Shown: positions 1-14,957, counted from the first letter of the stretch. The stretch is DNA of 64,000 nt from Pseudomonas synxantha (GCF_900105675.1 NZ_LT629786.1:6634001-6698000), one strand, 5' to 3'. Made by a program: numbers and translations. The notes: generated by a model not told the origin, from the letters alone.

Positions 1-27
1 GTCAATATATCTTCAACGCGGGGACAC

Positions 28-1128
28 ATGCAGACACTTAAGGTCGATCTAGGCGAGCGCAGCTACCCGATCCACATTGGCGAAGGTCTTTTGGACCGGC
101 CCGAGCTGCTTGCACCGCATATTGCCGGTCGGCAGGTGGCGATCATCTCCAACGAAACGGTCGCGCCGTTGTATCTTGAGCGTCTGAGCCGCAGCCTTGT
201 GGCGTATTCGGTGATCTCTGTGGTGTTGCCTGACGGCGAAGCCCACAAGAACTGGGAAACCCTGCAACTGATTTTTGATGGCCTGCTGACTGCGCGTCAT
301 GACCGTCGAACTACCGTGGTCGCCCTGGGCGGCGGTGTGATCGGCGACATGGCCGGTTTTGCCGCGGCCTGTTACCAGCGCGGCGTGGACTTTATCCAGG
401 TGCCGACCACCCTGTTGTCCCAGGTCGATTCGTCGGTGGGCGGCAAGACCGGTATCAACCATCCGCTGGGCAAGAACATGGTCGGTGCTTTCTACCAGCC
501 CCAAGCCGTGCTGATCGATACCACCACCCTCAACACCTTGCCGCCGCGGGAGCTGTCGGCGGGCCTGGCGGAAGTCATCAAGTACGGGCTGATCTGCGAC
601 GAGCCCTTCCTGACCTGGCTCGAAGAACACGTTGATGCCCTGCGCGCACTCGACCAGGTGGCCCTGACCGAAGCGATTTCCCGCTCCTGCGCCGCCAAGG
701 CGCTGGTGGTGAATGCCGACGAACGGGAGTCTGGCGTACGCGCCACCCTGAACCTGGGCCATACCTTCGGCCATGCGATCGAAACGCACATGGGCTATGG
801 TGTGTGGTTGCATGGGGAAGCCGTAGCGGCTGGCACTGTGATGGCATTGGAAATGTCGCAGCGCCTGGGCTGGATCAGCGCCCAGGAGCGCGATCGTGGC
901 ATCCGCCTGTTCCAGCGAGCCGGTTTGCCGGTCATCCCGCCGACGGAGATGACCGAGGCCGATTTCCTCGAACATATGGCAATAGACAAGAAAGTGATCG
1001 ACGGTCGACTGCGACTGGTGCTGTTGCGCCACATGGGCGAGGCAGTGGTGACCGACGATTATCCGAAAGAGATTTTACAGGCCACGCTGGGAGCGGATTA
1101 CCGCGCCCTGGCCCAGCTTAAAGGTTAA
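28..1128 (+). CDS. aroB: 3-dehydroquinate synthase
   Basis: AroB converts DAHP to 3-dehydroquinate, the second step of the shikimate pathway, in the cytoplasm using NAD and a divalent metal. The 366-residue length is normal. Visible hallmarks are the glycine-rich [15 protein letters not shown] segment (NAD site), the [19 protein letters not shown] block, and the metal-binding histidines in [12 protein letters not shown] and WLHGEAVA. The ATG at 28 follows a GGGGA ribosome-binding site. The gene sits 10 bp before damX, the usual Pseudomonas order (aroK normally lies upstream, outside the window). Identification is secure from family motifs. Confidence 0.97.
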   Translation: MQTLKVDLGERSYPIHIGEGLLDRPELLAPHIAGRQVAIISNETVAPLYLERLSRSLVAYSVISVVLPDGEAHKNWETLQLIFDGLLTARHDRRTTVVALGGGVIGDMAGFAAACYQRGVDFIQVPTTLLSQVDSSVGGKTGINHPLGKNMVGAFYQPQAVLIDTTTLNTLPPRELSAGLAEVIKYGLICDEPFLTWLEEHVDALRALDQVALTEAISRSCAAKALVVNADERESGVRATLNLGHTFGHAIETHMGYGVWLHGEAVAAGTVMALEMSQRLGWISAQERDRGIRLFQRAGLPVIPPTEMTEADFLEHMAIDKKVIDGRLRLVLLRHMGEAVVTDDYPKEILQATLGADYRALAQLKG

Positions 1129-1138
1129 TAAGATCCCG

Positions 1139-2710
1139 ATGACTAGTTTGCATGCCGACGAGGCGTTCCTCGGCCATTATCACTTGAGCCATGACCCTTT
1201 CGCTCCACGGGTGCCTGGCTTCAAATTCTTCCCGGCCCAGCGCAAGCCCGTGCTGGGGCAACTGCACCACCTGGCACGCTACAGCCAGCTGCTGCTGGTG
1301 GTCACCGGCCCGCTGGGCAGCGGCAAGACCTTGCTGCGCCAGGCGCTGGTCGCCAGCACTAACAAGCAATCGGTGCAGAGTGTGGTGGTCTCGGCCCGTG
1401 GCGCCGGCGATGCTGCAGGCGTGCTGCGCCAGGTGGCCCAGGCGCTGGACGTGGCCAATGCCGAGCCAAACGCGATTCTCAAGCAGGTGGTGCAACTGGG
1501 CCTGACCGGCCAGGAAGTCTATCTGCTGGTGGACGACGCCGAGCAGCTTGACGAATCTGCCCTCGAAGCGCTGCTGGCGCTTGCTGCGGGCACGCCGGAA
1601 GGTCGCCCGCATGTGTTCCTGTTTGGCGAGTCGTCGTTGATCGCCGATCTGGAGCAGATCAGCGGTGATCAGGAACTGTTCCACGTCATTGAGCTGCAGC
1701 CCTACGAAGAGGAAGAAACCCGCGAATACCTGGCTCAACGCCTTGAAGGCGCCGGGGCGGGTATCGAACTTTTCTCCGCTGCGCAGATCTCTGATATTCA
1801 CGAAAGCTCCGATGGCTGGCCTGGCAACATCAACCAGGTTGCCCGCGATGCAATGATCGAAGCCATGATTGCCAGCCGCTCAGCGGTCAAGCGTCCAAAG
1901 ATGGGGTTCACTATGCCTAAGAAGCACGTATTGGCTATTTCCGCCGTTGTCGTGGTCGCTGTTGCCGCCGCCTGGTTGATCCCGGGTCGCAATAAAGCAC
2001 CGACAACGACCGGCGCGCCAACTGAGCAGGCGCAGTTGCCACTGGGTAAGCCCACGCCAAACGTCGAGTTCGCCAACTCCGGCCAACCGACCAACCTGCC
2101 GATGGTTGGTCAGCCTGTAATGCGTGGCCCGCTCGCCGAAGAAGCCGGTGGCATTTCCGAAGGCGACGATGGTGTGCCGGTGGAAGGCTCTAGTGCCACG
2201 CCGCCGACCGTGACCACCACCGCGCCGCCTGCCGGCGTACCGGCTGGCACGCCAGCAACCCCGGTAGCGCCTGCCGCGCCGGTAGCGCCAGTTGCCAAGC
2301 CGACTCCGGCGCCGACGGTTGCGACAGCCAAGCCCGCAGCCCCAGTTGCCAAGCCGGCACCCGCACCTGCGGCCAAGCCTGCTGAAAAACCCGCGGCCAC
2401 CGTGGCCAAGGCCGGCGCCGCCGGCAGCAGCTGGTACAGCAGCCAGCCTACCGGCAACTTCGTGGTGCAAATCCTCGGCACCAGCTCCGAGGCCAACGCC
2501 CAGGCGTTCGTCAAAGAGCAGGGCGGCCAGTACCGTTATTTCAAGAAAGTGCTCAACGGCAAGCCTCTCTACGTGATCACCTATGGCAGCTTCCCAAGCC
2601 GCGCCGCAGCTGATTCGGCCATCAAAGCCTTGCCAGCGAAGGTCCAGGCTGGTAAACCTTGGCCTCGCACTGTTGCCAGCGTTCAACAAGAACTGGCAAC
2701 AACTCGCTGA
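1139..2710 (+). CDS. damX: DamX-like AAA ATPase with C-terminal SPOR domain
   Basis: This 523-residue protein has an ExeA/GspA-type AAA ATPase region with Walker A GPLGSGKT at residues 57-64. A single membrane segment follows at about 263-280 (hydrophobic VLAISAVVVVAVAAAW). Next is a long Ala/Pro/Lys linker, and the C-terminal SPOR domain (from about 440, GNFVVQILGTSS...YVITYGSF) should bind denuded septal peptidoglycan. It is therefore expected to be an inner-membrane protein recruited to the division site. It lies 10 bp after aroB and is probably co-transcribed, as in other pseudomonads. The ATPase-SPOR fusion is normal for the genus, although enterobacterial DamX lacks a typical ATPase motif. 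Confidence 0.9.
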   Translation: MTSLHADEAFLGHYHLSHDPFAPRVPGFKFFPAQRKPVLGQLHHLARYSQLLLVVTGPLGSGKTLLRQALVASTNKQSVQSVVVSARGAGDAAGVLRQVAQALDVANAEPNAILKQVVQLGLTGQEVYLLVDDAEQLDESALEALLALAAGTPEGRPHVFLFGESSLIADLEQISGDQELFHVIELQPYEEEETREYLAQRLEGAGAGIELFSAAQISDIHESSDGWPGNINQVARDAMIEAMIASRSAVKRPKMGFTMPKKHVLAISAVVVVAVAAAWLIPGRNKAPTTTGAPTEQAQLPLGKPTPNVEFANSGQPTNLPMVGQPVMRGPLAEEAGGISEGDDGVPVEGSSATPPTVTTTAPPAGVPAGTPATPVAPAAPVAPVAKPTPAPTVATAKPAAPVAKPAPAPAAKPAEKPAATVAKAGAAGSSWYSSQPTGNFVVQILGTSSEANAQAFVKEQGGQYRYFKKVLNGKPLYVITYGSFPSRAAADSAIKALPAKVQAGKPWPRTVASVQQELATTR

Positions 2711-3061
2711 AGATCCGGCGGCCTTACCCAGGCCGCCCTCCCGGCACCTCAAAAAAGATCGCAAGGCGTGCAGCCCCTCCAGGCCGCGCGCTTTGTGGTG
2801 TCTGCGTCACAGTGGCTTTTGAGTCGTAGCGGTCAGAATTAAAAAAGTTTTGACTAGCACAGCATATCGCTTTAAACCTTTCATAAATGCGACATAGATT
2901 TGCGACATTTCGTCGCTAAATTTGTGGGCGTCTGTGTCGGTGTGTACAATGACCTCCCTTTTGCCCCCGCTAAGTCGGCGTACGTTCGACGTGGAAGGTA
3001 ACCGGTTGAATTGAAAAGAAATTTGCCTCGGTATAAGAGGCAGCCTGGTGAGAAAGTGTCT
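2711..3061 (+). promoter_or_regulatory. damX-gltB intergenic region with probable gltB promoter
   Basis: No gene is seen in this 351-bp gap. A GC-rich inverted repeat (GGCGGCC at 2717-2723, GGCCGCC at 2731-2737) just after damX could help termination but lacks a T tract. A plausible sigma-70 promoter is TTTGTG (2921-2926) with TACAAT (2943-2948), 16 bp apart. Upstream of it lie two direct copies of GCGACAT (2889-2895 and 2902-2908), a candidate operator. The start of gltB is set by a GGTGAG ribosome-binding site shortly before the ATG at 3062. Confidence 0.4.
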
Positions 3062-7507
<4,446 letters not shown>

Positions 7508-7530
7508 TATGCGCCTGAACAGTTTGATGA

Positions 7531-8958
<1,428 letters not shown>

Positions 8959-8988
8959 CCCCGATCCTGAATTGAAATGGGATCAAAC

Positions 8989-9093
8989 TGTGGGAGGGGC
9001 GGTGCGACGATTCGACTTGCCCCCGATAGCGGTGTATCAGTCACCAGATTCATTGACTGACGCACCGCAATCGGGAGCAAGCCCCCTCCCACA
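8989..9093. repeat. REPIN (inverted REP pair), extended left arm
   Basis: Two inverted REP sequences flank a short spacer: the left arm starts TGTGGGAGGGG and the right arm ends CCCCCTCCCACA. The left arm carries about 16 extra bases (around CGGTGCGACGATTCGA) between GGGG and CTTGCCCCC, which the other copies in this window lack. It lies between gltD and hemE, outside any gene. REPINs are non-autonomous elements mobilised by a RAYT transposase, and none is encoded here. Confidence 0.85.
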
Positions 9094-9217
9094 TTTGTTT
9101 TGCGCTCTGTGCAAGCTACCGCGACAAATTGACCCGATAGACAAAAGGCACGGCGCATTCCGTGCCTTTTGCGTCGCGCTCTGAGAAAATGCCCGCACTT
9201 TTTTTGCGGATGCCGAC

Positions 9218-10285
9218 ATGACTGCCCTCAAGAACGACCGTTTCCTTCGTGCCCTGCTCAAGCAACCTGTAGACGTCACCCCCGTGTGGATGATGCGTCA
9301 AGCCGGTCGCTACCTGCCGGAATACCGCGCCAGTCGCGCCCACGCCGGCGACTTCATGAGCCTGTGCATGAATCCTGCGTTCGCCTGTGAAGTCACGATG
9401 CAGCCGCTGGATCGCTACCCACAACTGGACGCGGCCATCCTCTTTTCCGACATCCTCACCATCCCCGACGCCATGGGCCAGGGCCTGTATTTCGAAACCG
9501 GCGAAGGCCCGCGCTTCAGGAAAGTCGTCAGCACCCTGGCCGATATCGAAGCCCTGCCGATTCCTGATCCGCACAAAGACCTCGGCTATGTGATGGATGC
9601 GGTCAGCACCATCCGCCGCGAGCTGAACGGCCGCGTGCCGCTGATCGGCTTCTCCGGTAGCCCCTGGACCCTGGCCACCTACATGGTCGAAGGCGGCTCG
9701 TCGAAAGACTTCCGCAAGACCAAGGCCATGCTCTACGACAACCCGCAAGCCATGCACCTGCTGCTGGACAAGCTCGCGCAGTCGGTCACCTCGTACCTCA
9801 ACGGCCAGATCATGGCCGGCGCCCAAGCGGTGCAGATCTTCGATACCTGGGGTGGCAACCTGTCGGCGGCGGCGTACCAGGAATTCTCCCTGGCTTACAT
9901 GCGCAAGATCGTCAGCGGCCTGATCCGCGAACACGAAGGCCGCAAGGTGCCGGTGATCATGTTCACCAAGGGCGGCGGCCTGTGGCTGGAAAGCATCGCA
10001 GACGCCGGTGCCGATGCCCTGGGCCTGGACTGGACCTGCGATATCGGCGAAGCCCGCCGCCGCGTTGGCAGCCAGGTTGCACTGCAAGGCAACATGGACC
10101 CGACCGTGCTGTACGCTAACCCTGAAGCGATCCGCACCGAAGTCGGGCGCATCCTGGCCAGCTATGGCAAGGGCACCGGTCACGTGTTCAACCTCGGCCA
10201 TGGCATCACGCCGGAAGTGAATCCGGAACATGCGGGTGCATTCCTGCGTGCGGTGCATGAACTGTCGGCGCAATACCACGAATAA
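9218..10285 (+). CDS. hemE: Uroporphyrinogen decarboxylase
   Basis: HemE decarboxylates the four acetate side chains of uroporphyrinogen III to give coproporphyrinogen III in heme biosynthesis. It is a cofactor-free TIM barrel in the cytoplasm. The 355-residue length is normal. Hallmarks are [14 protein letters not shown] near the N-terminus (substrate-binding arginines), the conserved Asp in [27 protein letters not shown], and [16 protein letters not shown] at the C-terminus. It follows gltBD on the same strand after a 259-bp gap containing a REPIN, so it probably has its own promoter. Confidence 0.97.
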   Translation: MTALKNDRFLRALLKQPVDVTPVWMMRQAGRYLPEYRASRAHAGDFMSLCMNPAFACEVTMQPLDRYPQLDAAILFSDILTIPDAMGQGLYFETGEGPRFRKVVSTLADIEALPIPDPHKDLGYVMDAVSTIRRELNGRVPLIGFSGSPWTLATYMVEGGSSKDFRKTKAMLYDNPQAMHLLLDKLAQSVTSYLNGQIMAGAQAVQIFDTWGGNLSAAAYQEFSLAYMRKIVSGLIREHEGRKVPVIMFTKGGGLWLESIADAGADALGLDWTCDIGEARRRVGSQVALQGNMDPTVLYANPEAIRTEVGRILASYGKGTGHVFNLGHGITPEVNPEHAGAFLRAVHELSAQYHE

Positions 10286-10298
10286 AGCACACAGCAAA

Positions 10299-10330
10299 AA
10301 TGTGGGAGGGGGCTTGCCCCCTCCCACATT
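10299..10330. repeat. Solitary REP palindrome between convergent genes
   Basis: A near-perfect palindrome, TGTGGGAGGGG-GCTTG-CCCCCTCCCACA with flanking AA/TT, forms one tight hairpin. It is the collapsed, single form of the REP repeat. It lies between the convergent ends of hemE and the MFS transporter gene, where it could serve as a bidirectional terminator or as a barrier between converging transcripts. Confidence 0.8.
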
Positions 10331-10345
10331 AAAAGCCAGAAACCT

Positions 10346-11614
10346 TCAGACCTGCCCCAACGGCGGCAACTTCGCCAGCTTCAACGCCACCAGCAACGCG
10401 CCAATCAGCAGCGCCACGATAAACCCGCCAATCCCGTTCCATCCGGCAAAGTGCCAGAAGAACCCGCCCGCCGTCCCGGCAATACTCGATCCCACGTAGT
10501 AACAGAACAGGTAAAGCGACGACGCCTGCCCCTTGGCTTTCACCGCGCGGCGGCCGATCCAGCTGCTGGCCACCGAATGCGCGCCGAAGAAGCCGAAGGT
10601 GAACACCAGCATGCCCGGCACTACCAGCCACAGCGGCGTGAACAGCGTCAGTAACATCCCCGAAAGCATCAACACGATGGTGCCCCACAGCACGCGGCGG
10701 CGGCCAAGGCGGTCGGCCAGGGAGCCGATCTTGGCCGAGCTGTAGATACCCGAGAGGTACACCAGCGACAGCAGGCCCACCAACGCCTGGCTCAGCTCGT
10801 AGGGCGAAGCCAGCAAGCGATAACCGATGTAGTTGAACATCGTCACGAACGCGCCCATCAGCAGGAAGGCTTCGAGGAACAGCCACGGCAGGCCCGCGTC
10901 CTTGAAGTGCATGACAAAACCATCCACCAGGCTACGCGGCTTGAGGCTGCTTGCGCGGAAGTTGCGCGATTCAGGGAGGATCTTCCAGAACACCGTGGCG
11001 GCGATAAGCGCCAGGGCACCGATGATCAGCATTGCGGTGTGCCAGCTGACGAAGTCGATCAACACGCCGATGATCAGGCGCCCACTCATGCCTCCAATCG
11101 CGTTGCCGCCGATGTACAAACCCATGGCCAGGCCGATGTGCTGCGGGTGGATCTCTTCGCTGAGGTAGGTCATCGCCACGGCGGCCAGGCCGCTCAGGGA
11201 CAGGCCCACCAACGCCCGCATCAGCAGAATCCCCTCCCAGGTCGGCATCAGACCGCTGGCGATGGTGGCGAGTGCGGCGCAGAACAACGCGGCGACCATC
11301 ACCGGCTTGCGCCCCAGCCTGTCGGAAATTGGCCCGGTGACCAGCAGGCCGCAGGCAAGCATCGCGGTCGCCACCGATAGAATCAGGCTGCTTTGCGCCG
11401 CATTGATGGAAAACTCGTGGGACAGCGCCGGCATCATCGGCTGTACGCAATACAACAGGGCAAAGGTGGCAAACCCACCGGAGAACAGCGCCAGCACCGT
11501 GCGCATGAACATCGGCGTGCCTTTTTCGATGTATTCGTCATTGAGCTGCGCCACCACTTCGTCGAGGGCGGAGGGGGGCGTTTGTTGGGTGAGTGGAGCA
11601 ACAGCAGAATTCAC
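10346..11614 (-). CDS. MFS transporter (12-TM exporter family, YnfM-like)
   Basis: A 422-residue major facilitator protein of the inner membrane, probably a drug or metabolite exporter. About twelve hydrophobic helices are visible. The family signature between helices 2 and 3 is GPISDRLGRKPVMV, and the second-half equivalent is GSLADRLGRRRVLW. I chose the GTG at 11614 because GAGG sits 6 bp before it; an ATG further upstream would add 25 residues with no membrane or signal character. It is divergent from a LysR-type regulator across 123 bp, which suggests local control. The substrate cannot be read from the sequence. Confidence 0.85.
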   Translation of the reverse strand: MNSAVAPLTQQTPPSALDEVVAQLNDEYIEKGTPMFMRTVLALFSGGFATFALLYCVQPMMPALSHEFSINAAQSSLILSVATAMLACGLLVTGPISDRLGRKPVMVAALFCAALATIASGLMPTWEGILLMRALVGLSLSGLAAVAMTYLSEEIHPQHIGLAMGLYIGGNAIGGMSGRLIIGVLIDFVSWHTAMLIIGALALIAATVFWKILPESRNFRASSLKPRSLVDGFVMHFKDAGLPWLFLEAFLLMGAFVTMFNYIGYRLLASPYELSQALVGLLSLVYLSGIYSSAKIGSLADRLGRRRVLWGTIVLMLSGMLLTLFTPLWLVVPGMLVFTFGFFGAHSVASSWIGRRAVKAKGQASSLYLFCYYVGSSIAGTAGGFFWHFAGWNGIGGFIVALLIGALLVALKLAKLPPLGQV

Positions 11615-11737
11615 GGAGACCTCGGGGAGGAAGGGCTGCCAGGACCGGCAATGCAAAAAAGAATATAGCTGCCTAATGATTCTTTCCAATATATTGTTCG
11701 ACCTGTTTGATAGGTTTTACGACCTAATGAGGGATAC
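11615..11737. promoter_or_regulatory. Divergent promoter region, MFS exporter / LysR regulator
   Basis: This 123-bp AT-rich stretch separates the divergent start codons. It contains paired TTTCCAATATATTG and TTTGATAGGTTTTACGAC-like segments, but I cannot pick out one clear T-N11-A LysR box with confidence. By analogy with other LysR divergons, the regulator would bind here and control both genes. Confidence 0.45.
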
Positions 11738-12631
11738 ATGGAATTACGTCATCTGCGGTACTTCATCGCCGTCGCCGAAGAACTGCATTTTGGTCGCGCC
11801 GCGCAGGTGCTGGGTATCTCGCAACCGCCCCTGAGCCAACAGATCCAGGCGCTGGAACAAGAGGTGGGTGCGCGGCTATTTGAGCGCACCAATCGTCGGG
11901 TCGAGCTGAGCGAGGCAGGGCGGCTGTTCCTGCAAGAGGCGCGACTGGTACTGGCCCAGGTCGACAAGGCGGCGGACGTGGCGCGCAGGGCGCAATCGGG
12001 AGAGCTCGGGGAATTGAAGATCGGCTTCACGTCTTCCGCACCGTTCAATTCCAGCATTCCCCAGGCGATCTTTGCGTTTCGCCAGGCTTTCCCGGCCGTG
12101 CACCTCAACTTGCAAGAGATGAGCAGCACCGAGGTGGCCGAGTCGCTGGTGGATGAGTCGATCCAGGTCGGGCTGATGCGACCTTTGCCATTGCCCGATT
12201 CGCTGAGCGTGGTCGAGTTGATGCGCGAGCCGCTGGTCGCGGTCTTGAACGCCGGCCATCCCTTGGTGGAAGGCAGCGAGCGCGGCTTGCACCTGGCGCA
12301 ATTGGCGCAGGAGCCCTTTGTGTTTTTCCCACGCACCTACGGCAGCGGCCTGTATGCCCAACTGCTCAACCTGGCCCGCGACGCCGGGTTCAGCCCGCAT
12401 TTTGCCCAGGAAGCGGGGGAGGCGATGACCATCATCGGCCTGGTGGCGGCGGGGTTGGGCGTGTCGGTGTTGCCGGCGTCTTACCAGCGTATTCGCATTG
12501 ATGGCGTGGTCTATCGCACGCTGCTCGACCCAGAGGCGATGACGGCGGTGTGGCTGGTACAGCGCAAGGGCGTGCAAACGCCGATGGCGAAGGGGTTTGT
12601 GGAGTTGTTGACGCGTCAGGTATTGGTGTAG
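11738..12631 (+). CDS. LysR-family transcriptional regulator
   Basis: A 297-residue LysR-type regulator. The N-terminal winged helix-turn-helix is clear (MELRHLRYFIAVAEELHFGR, then AAQVLGISQPPLSQQIQALE). The rest is a periplasmic-binding-protein-like effector domain (from about residue 90, GELKIGFTSSAPF). The resemblance to BenM/CatM/AlsR-type regulators points to a small organic acid or aromatic co-inducer, but this is inference. It is divergent from the MFS transporter gene and probably controls that gene and itself. Confidence 0.92.
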   Translation: MELRHLRYFIAVAEELHFGRAAQVLGISQPPLSQQIQALEQEVGARLFERTNRRVELSEAGRLFLQEARLVLAQVDKAADVARRAQSGELGELKIGFTSSAPFNSSIPQAIFAFRQAFPAVHLNLQEMSSTEVAESLVDESIQVGLMRPLPLPDSLSVVELMREPLVAVLNAGHPLVEGSERGLHLAQLAQEPFVFFPRTYGSGLYAQLLNLARDAGFSPHFAQEAGEAMTIIGLVAAGLGVSVLPASYQRIRIDGVVYRTLLDPEAMTAVWLVQRKGVQTPMAKGFVELLTRQVLV

Positions 12632-12719
12632 GCGGGGTCACATATCAGGTAACGCAACCGGCTTAGTTATTCGCCAGAAACTTGCGCAAAATCATTCTTT
12701 TTCAGGCGAGTGGATATGG

Positions 12720-13106
12720 ATGGCACTTCTCTATCAGCCCAAGGAGGGCAGCGTGTTGATTTGTGATTTTCGTGGCTATGAGGTTCCGGAAATCATCAAG
12801 ATTCGACCTGTTATTGTGATACGCAAACACCGGACGAATAAGCTGCTCGTAACGGTGGTACCTCTGAGTACTACCGCTCCACAGCAGGTGTTGGAACACC
12901 ATTTGCGGCTTGATAGCCACCTTCAGGGAGCGAGCCCGGTCTGCTGGGCTAAATGCGACATCGTCGCGACAGTCAGCTTGGGTCGACTGGACCGAATCAA
13001 AAGTAAAGATCGTCATGGCAAACGAACTTACAAAATAGCCGAACTCACCAATGACCAATTTTTGGCGATAAAAGCGGCGGTGCGCAGTGCGCTTGGGTTG
13101 CGATAA
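12720..13106 (+). CDS. PemK/MazF-family toxin-like protein, solitary
   Basis: A 128-residue protein resembling the PemK/MazF fold: GSVLICDF near the N-terminus, IIKIRPVIVI at the position of the conserved Arg-Pro strand, VVPLSTTAP, and a CWAKCDIVATVSLGRLDRI segment equivalent to the region that normally carries the dimer strand. Family members are mRNA endonucleases neutralised by a small antitoxin. No antitoxin gene lies in the 88 bp upstream, and none on this strand downstream. Base composition is noticeably lower in GC than in the neighbours, which suggests acquisition. It may be an orphan toxin, an inactive relic, or a PemK-like protein with another role. Confidence 0.7.
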   Translation: MALLYQPKEGSVLICDFRGYEVPEIIKIRPVIVIRKHRTNKLLVTVVPLSTTAPQQVLEHHLRLDSHLQGASPVCWAKCDIVATVSLGRLDRIKSKDRHGKRTYKIAELTNDQFLAIKAAVRSALGLR

Positions 13107-13187
13107 AGCGGGATATAGATGGACGGCGTTTTGCCACCGATTGCAGGTAACCTGCTTTCAGGCATACTGGCCGAGTTCCCGAAAAGG

Positions 13188-13300
13188 GGCTTGTGAGACT
13201 CTGAGGGTCCTGGGCAACCAGCCACCGCAGAGCCAGGCAGGAAGCGGCGATGACAAGCCAACCTGTTTGTGAAGAGGGCGCCTAAAGGCGCCCTTTGTCG
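13188..13300 (+). ncRNA. Candidate small structured RNA with intrinsic terminator
   Basis: No gene lies here, but the + strand folds well. An outer stem GGCTTGT (13188-13194) pairs with ACAAGCC (13253-13259). Inside it CTCTG (13199-13203) pairs with CAGAG (13228-13232), enclosing a GNRA-type hairpin CTGG-GCAA-CCAG (13210-13221). A perfect GC-rich terminator hairpin followed by TTTGTCGTTT ends it at 13276-13300. I do not recognise the RNA family. It could instead be the 3' UTR of the PemK-like gene. No promoter was clear. Confidence 0.4.
13275..13300 (+). terminator. Intrinsic terminator, possibly bidirectional
   Basis: The perfect stem GGGCGC-CTAAAG-GCGCCC is followed on the + strand by TTTGTCGTTT. 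It would end a transcript from the PemK-like/small RNA region. Since the aryl polyene operon ends at 13310 on the other strand, the hairpin may also stop that transcript, although the - strand has no good T tract. Confidence 0.65.
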
Positions 13301-13309
13301 TTTCTGGCC

Positions 13310-13705
13310 TTACTGCATCCCGGTCGAGCGCAACCCTGCCAGGATGTCCCTATCCAGCATGCTTATCCAACGGTTGTAGTTGCGATGGATCTTGCCGTCC
13401 TTGTAGCCCAGGTCGCGGCTGTCGCGGTAGGTGATGGCGTAGTTGTTACGGGTGTAGCGGATATCGATGGCGGCATAGAACTGGCCGCGCACGGTGATCT
13501 CGGCCTGCACCAGCTGCGGGCTCAGGCGTTGCACGGTCCACTCACGTTTCTGCAGGGCGGCGACGATGGCTTGTTTCATCTTTTCTTCGCTGACCTGGCT
13601 GGTGGCCGGCAACTCATGTTGGGTGTTGAGCACCGGCTTGCTGGTGCAACCGGCGGTGGTCAGCAGGGCCAGGGTGATCAGGGTCGCGCGTAGCAGGGAA
13701 GACAT
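13310..13705 (-). CDS. Putative lipoprotein, last gene of the aryl polyene operon
   Basis: A 131-residue predicted lipoprotein: a signal peptide with the lipobox LTTAGC places the lipidated Cys at residue 20. The mature part has one small domain (KMKQAIVAALQKREWTVQ, then AEITVRGQFYAAIDIRYTRNNYAITYRDSRDL), typical of short Pseudomonas envelope lipoproteins of unknown function. It begins 25 bp after the upstream ketosynthase stop and ends just before a GC-rich hairpin, so it is probably the final gene of the operon. A role in pigment placement in the outer membrane is possible but not shown. Confidence 0.75.
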   Translation of the reverse strand: MSSLLRATLITLALLTTAGCTSKPVLNTQHELPATSQVSEEKMKQAIVAALQKREWTVQRLSPQLVQAEITVRGQFYAAIDIRYTRNNYAITYRDSRDLGYKDGKIHRNYNRWISMLDRDILAGLRSTGMQ

Positions 13706-13730
13706 TCCGTTTTCTCCAATCGATTAAAAG

Positions 13731-14957
13731 TCAGGACCAGCGGCGGAAGATCAACGAGGTGTTGACGCCGCCGAAAGCGAAGTTGTTGTTCATCACATAG
13801 TCGTTGTGCATCTGCCGAAAGCCCCCTTGCAGGTAATCGAGCTCGCCGCATTGCGGGTCGACCGAGTCCAGGTTGAAGGTGTGCACGTACTCGTCGCGGT
13901 TCATCATTTCGATGCTGAACCACGACTCCAGCGCGCCGCAGGCACCCAGGGTGTGGCCGAGGAAACTCTTCTGCGAGCTGATCGGCATGCGGCTGCCGAA
14001 CAGGCTGCTGGTGGCTAGGGTTTCGGCGATGTCGCCCTGGTCGGTGGCGGTGCCATGGCCGTTGACGTAGCCAATGGCGGACGGTTCAAGCCCGGCATCT
14101 TCCAGGGCCAGTTCCATGGCGCGGCGCATGGTTTTCTGCTCCGGGCGGGTGGTGTGCTGGCCGTCGGCGTTGCTGCCAAAACCGACCAGCTCGGCGTGGA
14201 TGTGCGCACCCCGCGCCAGGGCATGTTCCAGCTCCTCGAGCACCAGCATGCCGCCGCCTTCGCCGATCACCAGGCCATCGCGGCCGCTGTCGTAGGGGCG
14301 TGGGCTGGTTTGCGGTGCGTCGTTCTTCAGGCTGGTGGCGTAGAGCGCATCGAACACCATGGCTTCGGTGGGGCAGAGCTCTTCGGCGCCACCGGCGAGC
14401 ATCAAGGGCAGCCGCCCGAACTTGATCGCCTCGTAGGCGTAGCCGATGCCCTGGCTGCCGCTGGTGCAGGCGCTGGACGTGGGGATCAAACGCCCGGTGA
14501 GGCCAAAGAAGATGCTGATATTCGCCGCTGTGGTGTGGGGCATCATGCGCACATAGGAGTTGGCGTTGAGCCCTTCGGCCACCGAGTTGAGCAGCATATT
14601 GCCGAAGGCCTTGATCTCATCGGTGCTGCCGGTGGACGAGCCACAGGCCACGCCCATGCGCCCGTCCTTGATCGACTCGTCACCGAGCAGACCGGCGTCG
14701 TGCAACGCCTGTTCCGCCGCCCACACTGCCAGGCGCGAGACGCGGCCCATGCTGCGCAGCTGCTTGCGGGTCCAGTGGGCGGGCACGACGAAATCATCAA
14801 TGGGCCCGGCCAGGCGCGTGTTCAATTCGGTAAAGCGGTCCCACTCATCCATGCGCCGGATGCCACTGCGGTTGGCGCGAAAGTTGGCGGCAATGGTCCC
14901 CCAGTCGCTGCCCAGGGAGGTCATGCCGGCCATGCCAGTGACGACGACGCGCTTCAT
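13731..14957 (-). CDS. Beta-ketoacyl-ACP synthase, aryl polyene type (ApeR-like)
   Basis: A FabF-type ketosynthase of about 408 residues from the ATG at 14957; a GTG two codons upstream at 14963 is an alternative start. The catalytic triad is intact: Cys164 in SSACTSGSQG, His301 in NGHGTATDQGD and His335 in LGHTLGACGA. In aryl polyene systems this synthase joins the second KS/chain-length pair in polyene extension. Its start overlaps the stop of the ketoreductase gene, indicating translational coupling. Gene order KS-DH-KR-KS at this end matches known APE clusters, so the assignment rests on both motif and context. Confidence 0.9.
   Translation of the reverse strand: MKRVVVTGMAGMTSLGSDWGTIAANFRANRSGIRRMDEWDRFTELNTRLAGPIDDFVVPAHWTRKQLRSMGRVSRLAVWAAEQALHDAGLLGDESIKDGRMGVACGSSTGSTDEIKAFGNMLLNSVAEGLNANSYVRMMPHTTAANISIFFGLTGRLIPTSSACTSGSQGIGYAYEAIKFGRLPLMLAGGAEELCPTEAMVFDALYATSLKNDAPQTSPRPYDSGRDGLVIGEGGGMLVLEELEHALARGAHIHAELVGFGSNADGQHTTRPEQKTMRRAMELALEDAGLEPSAIGYVNGHGTATDQGDIAETLATSSLFGSRMPISSQKSFLGHTLGACGALESWFSIEMMNRDEYVHTFNLDSVDPQCGELDYLQGGFRQMHNDYVMNNNFAFGGVNTSLIFRRWS

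Noticed and set aside
13188..13260. Similarity to the 4.5S SRP RNA apical loop (AGGCAGGAAGC)
   Set aside because: The match to the conserved SRP tetraloop region is partial and the stems do not line up with the SRP fold.
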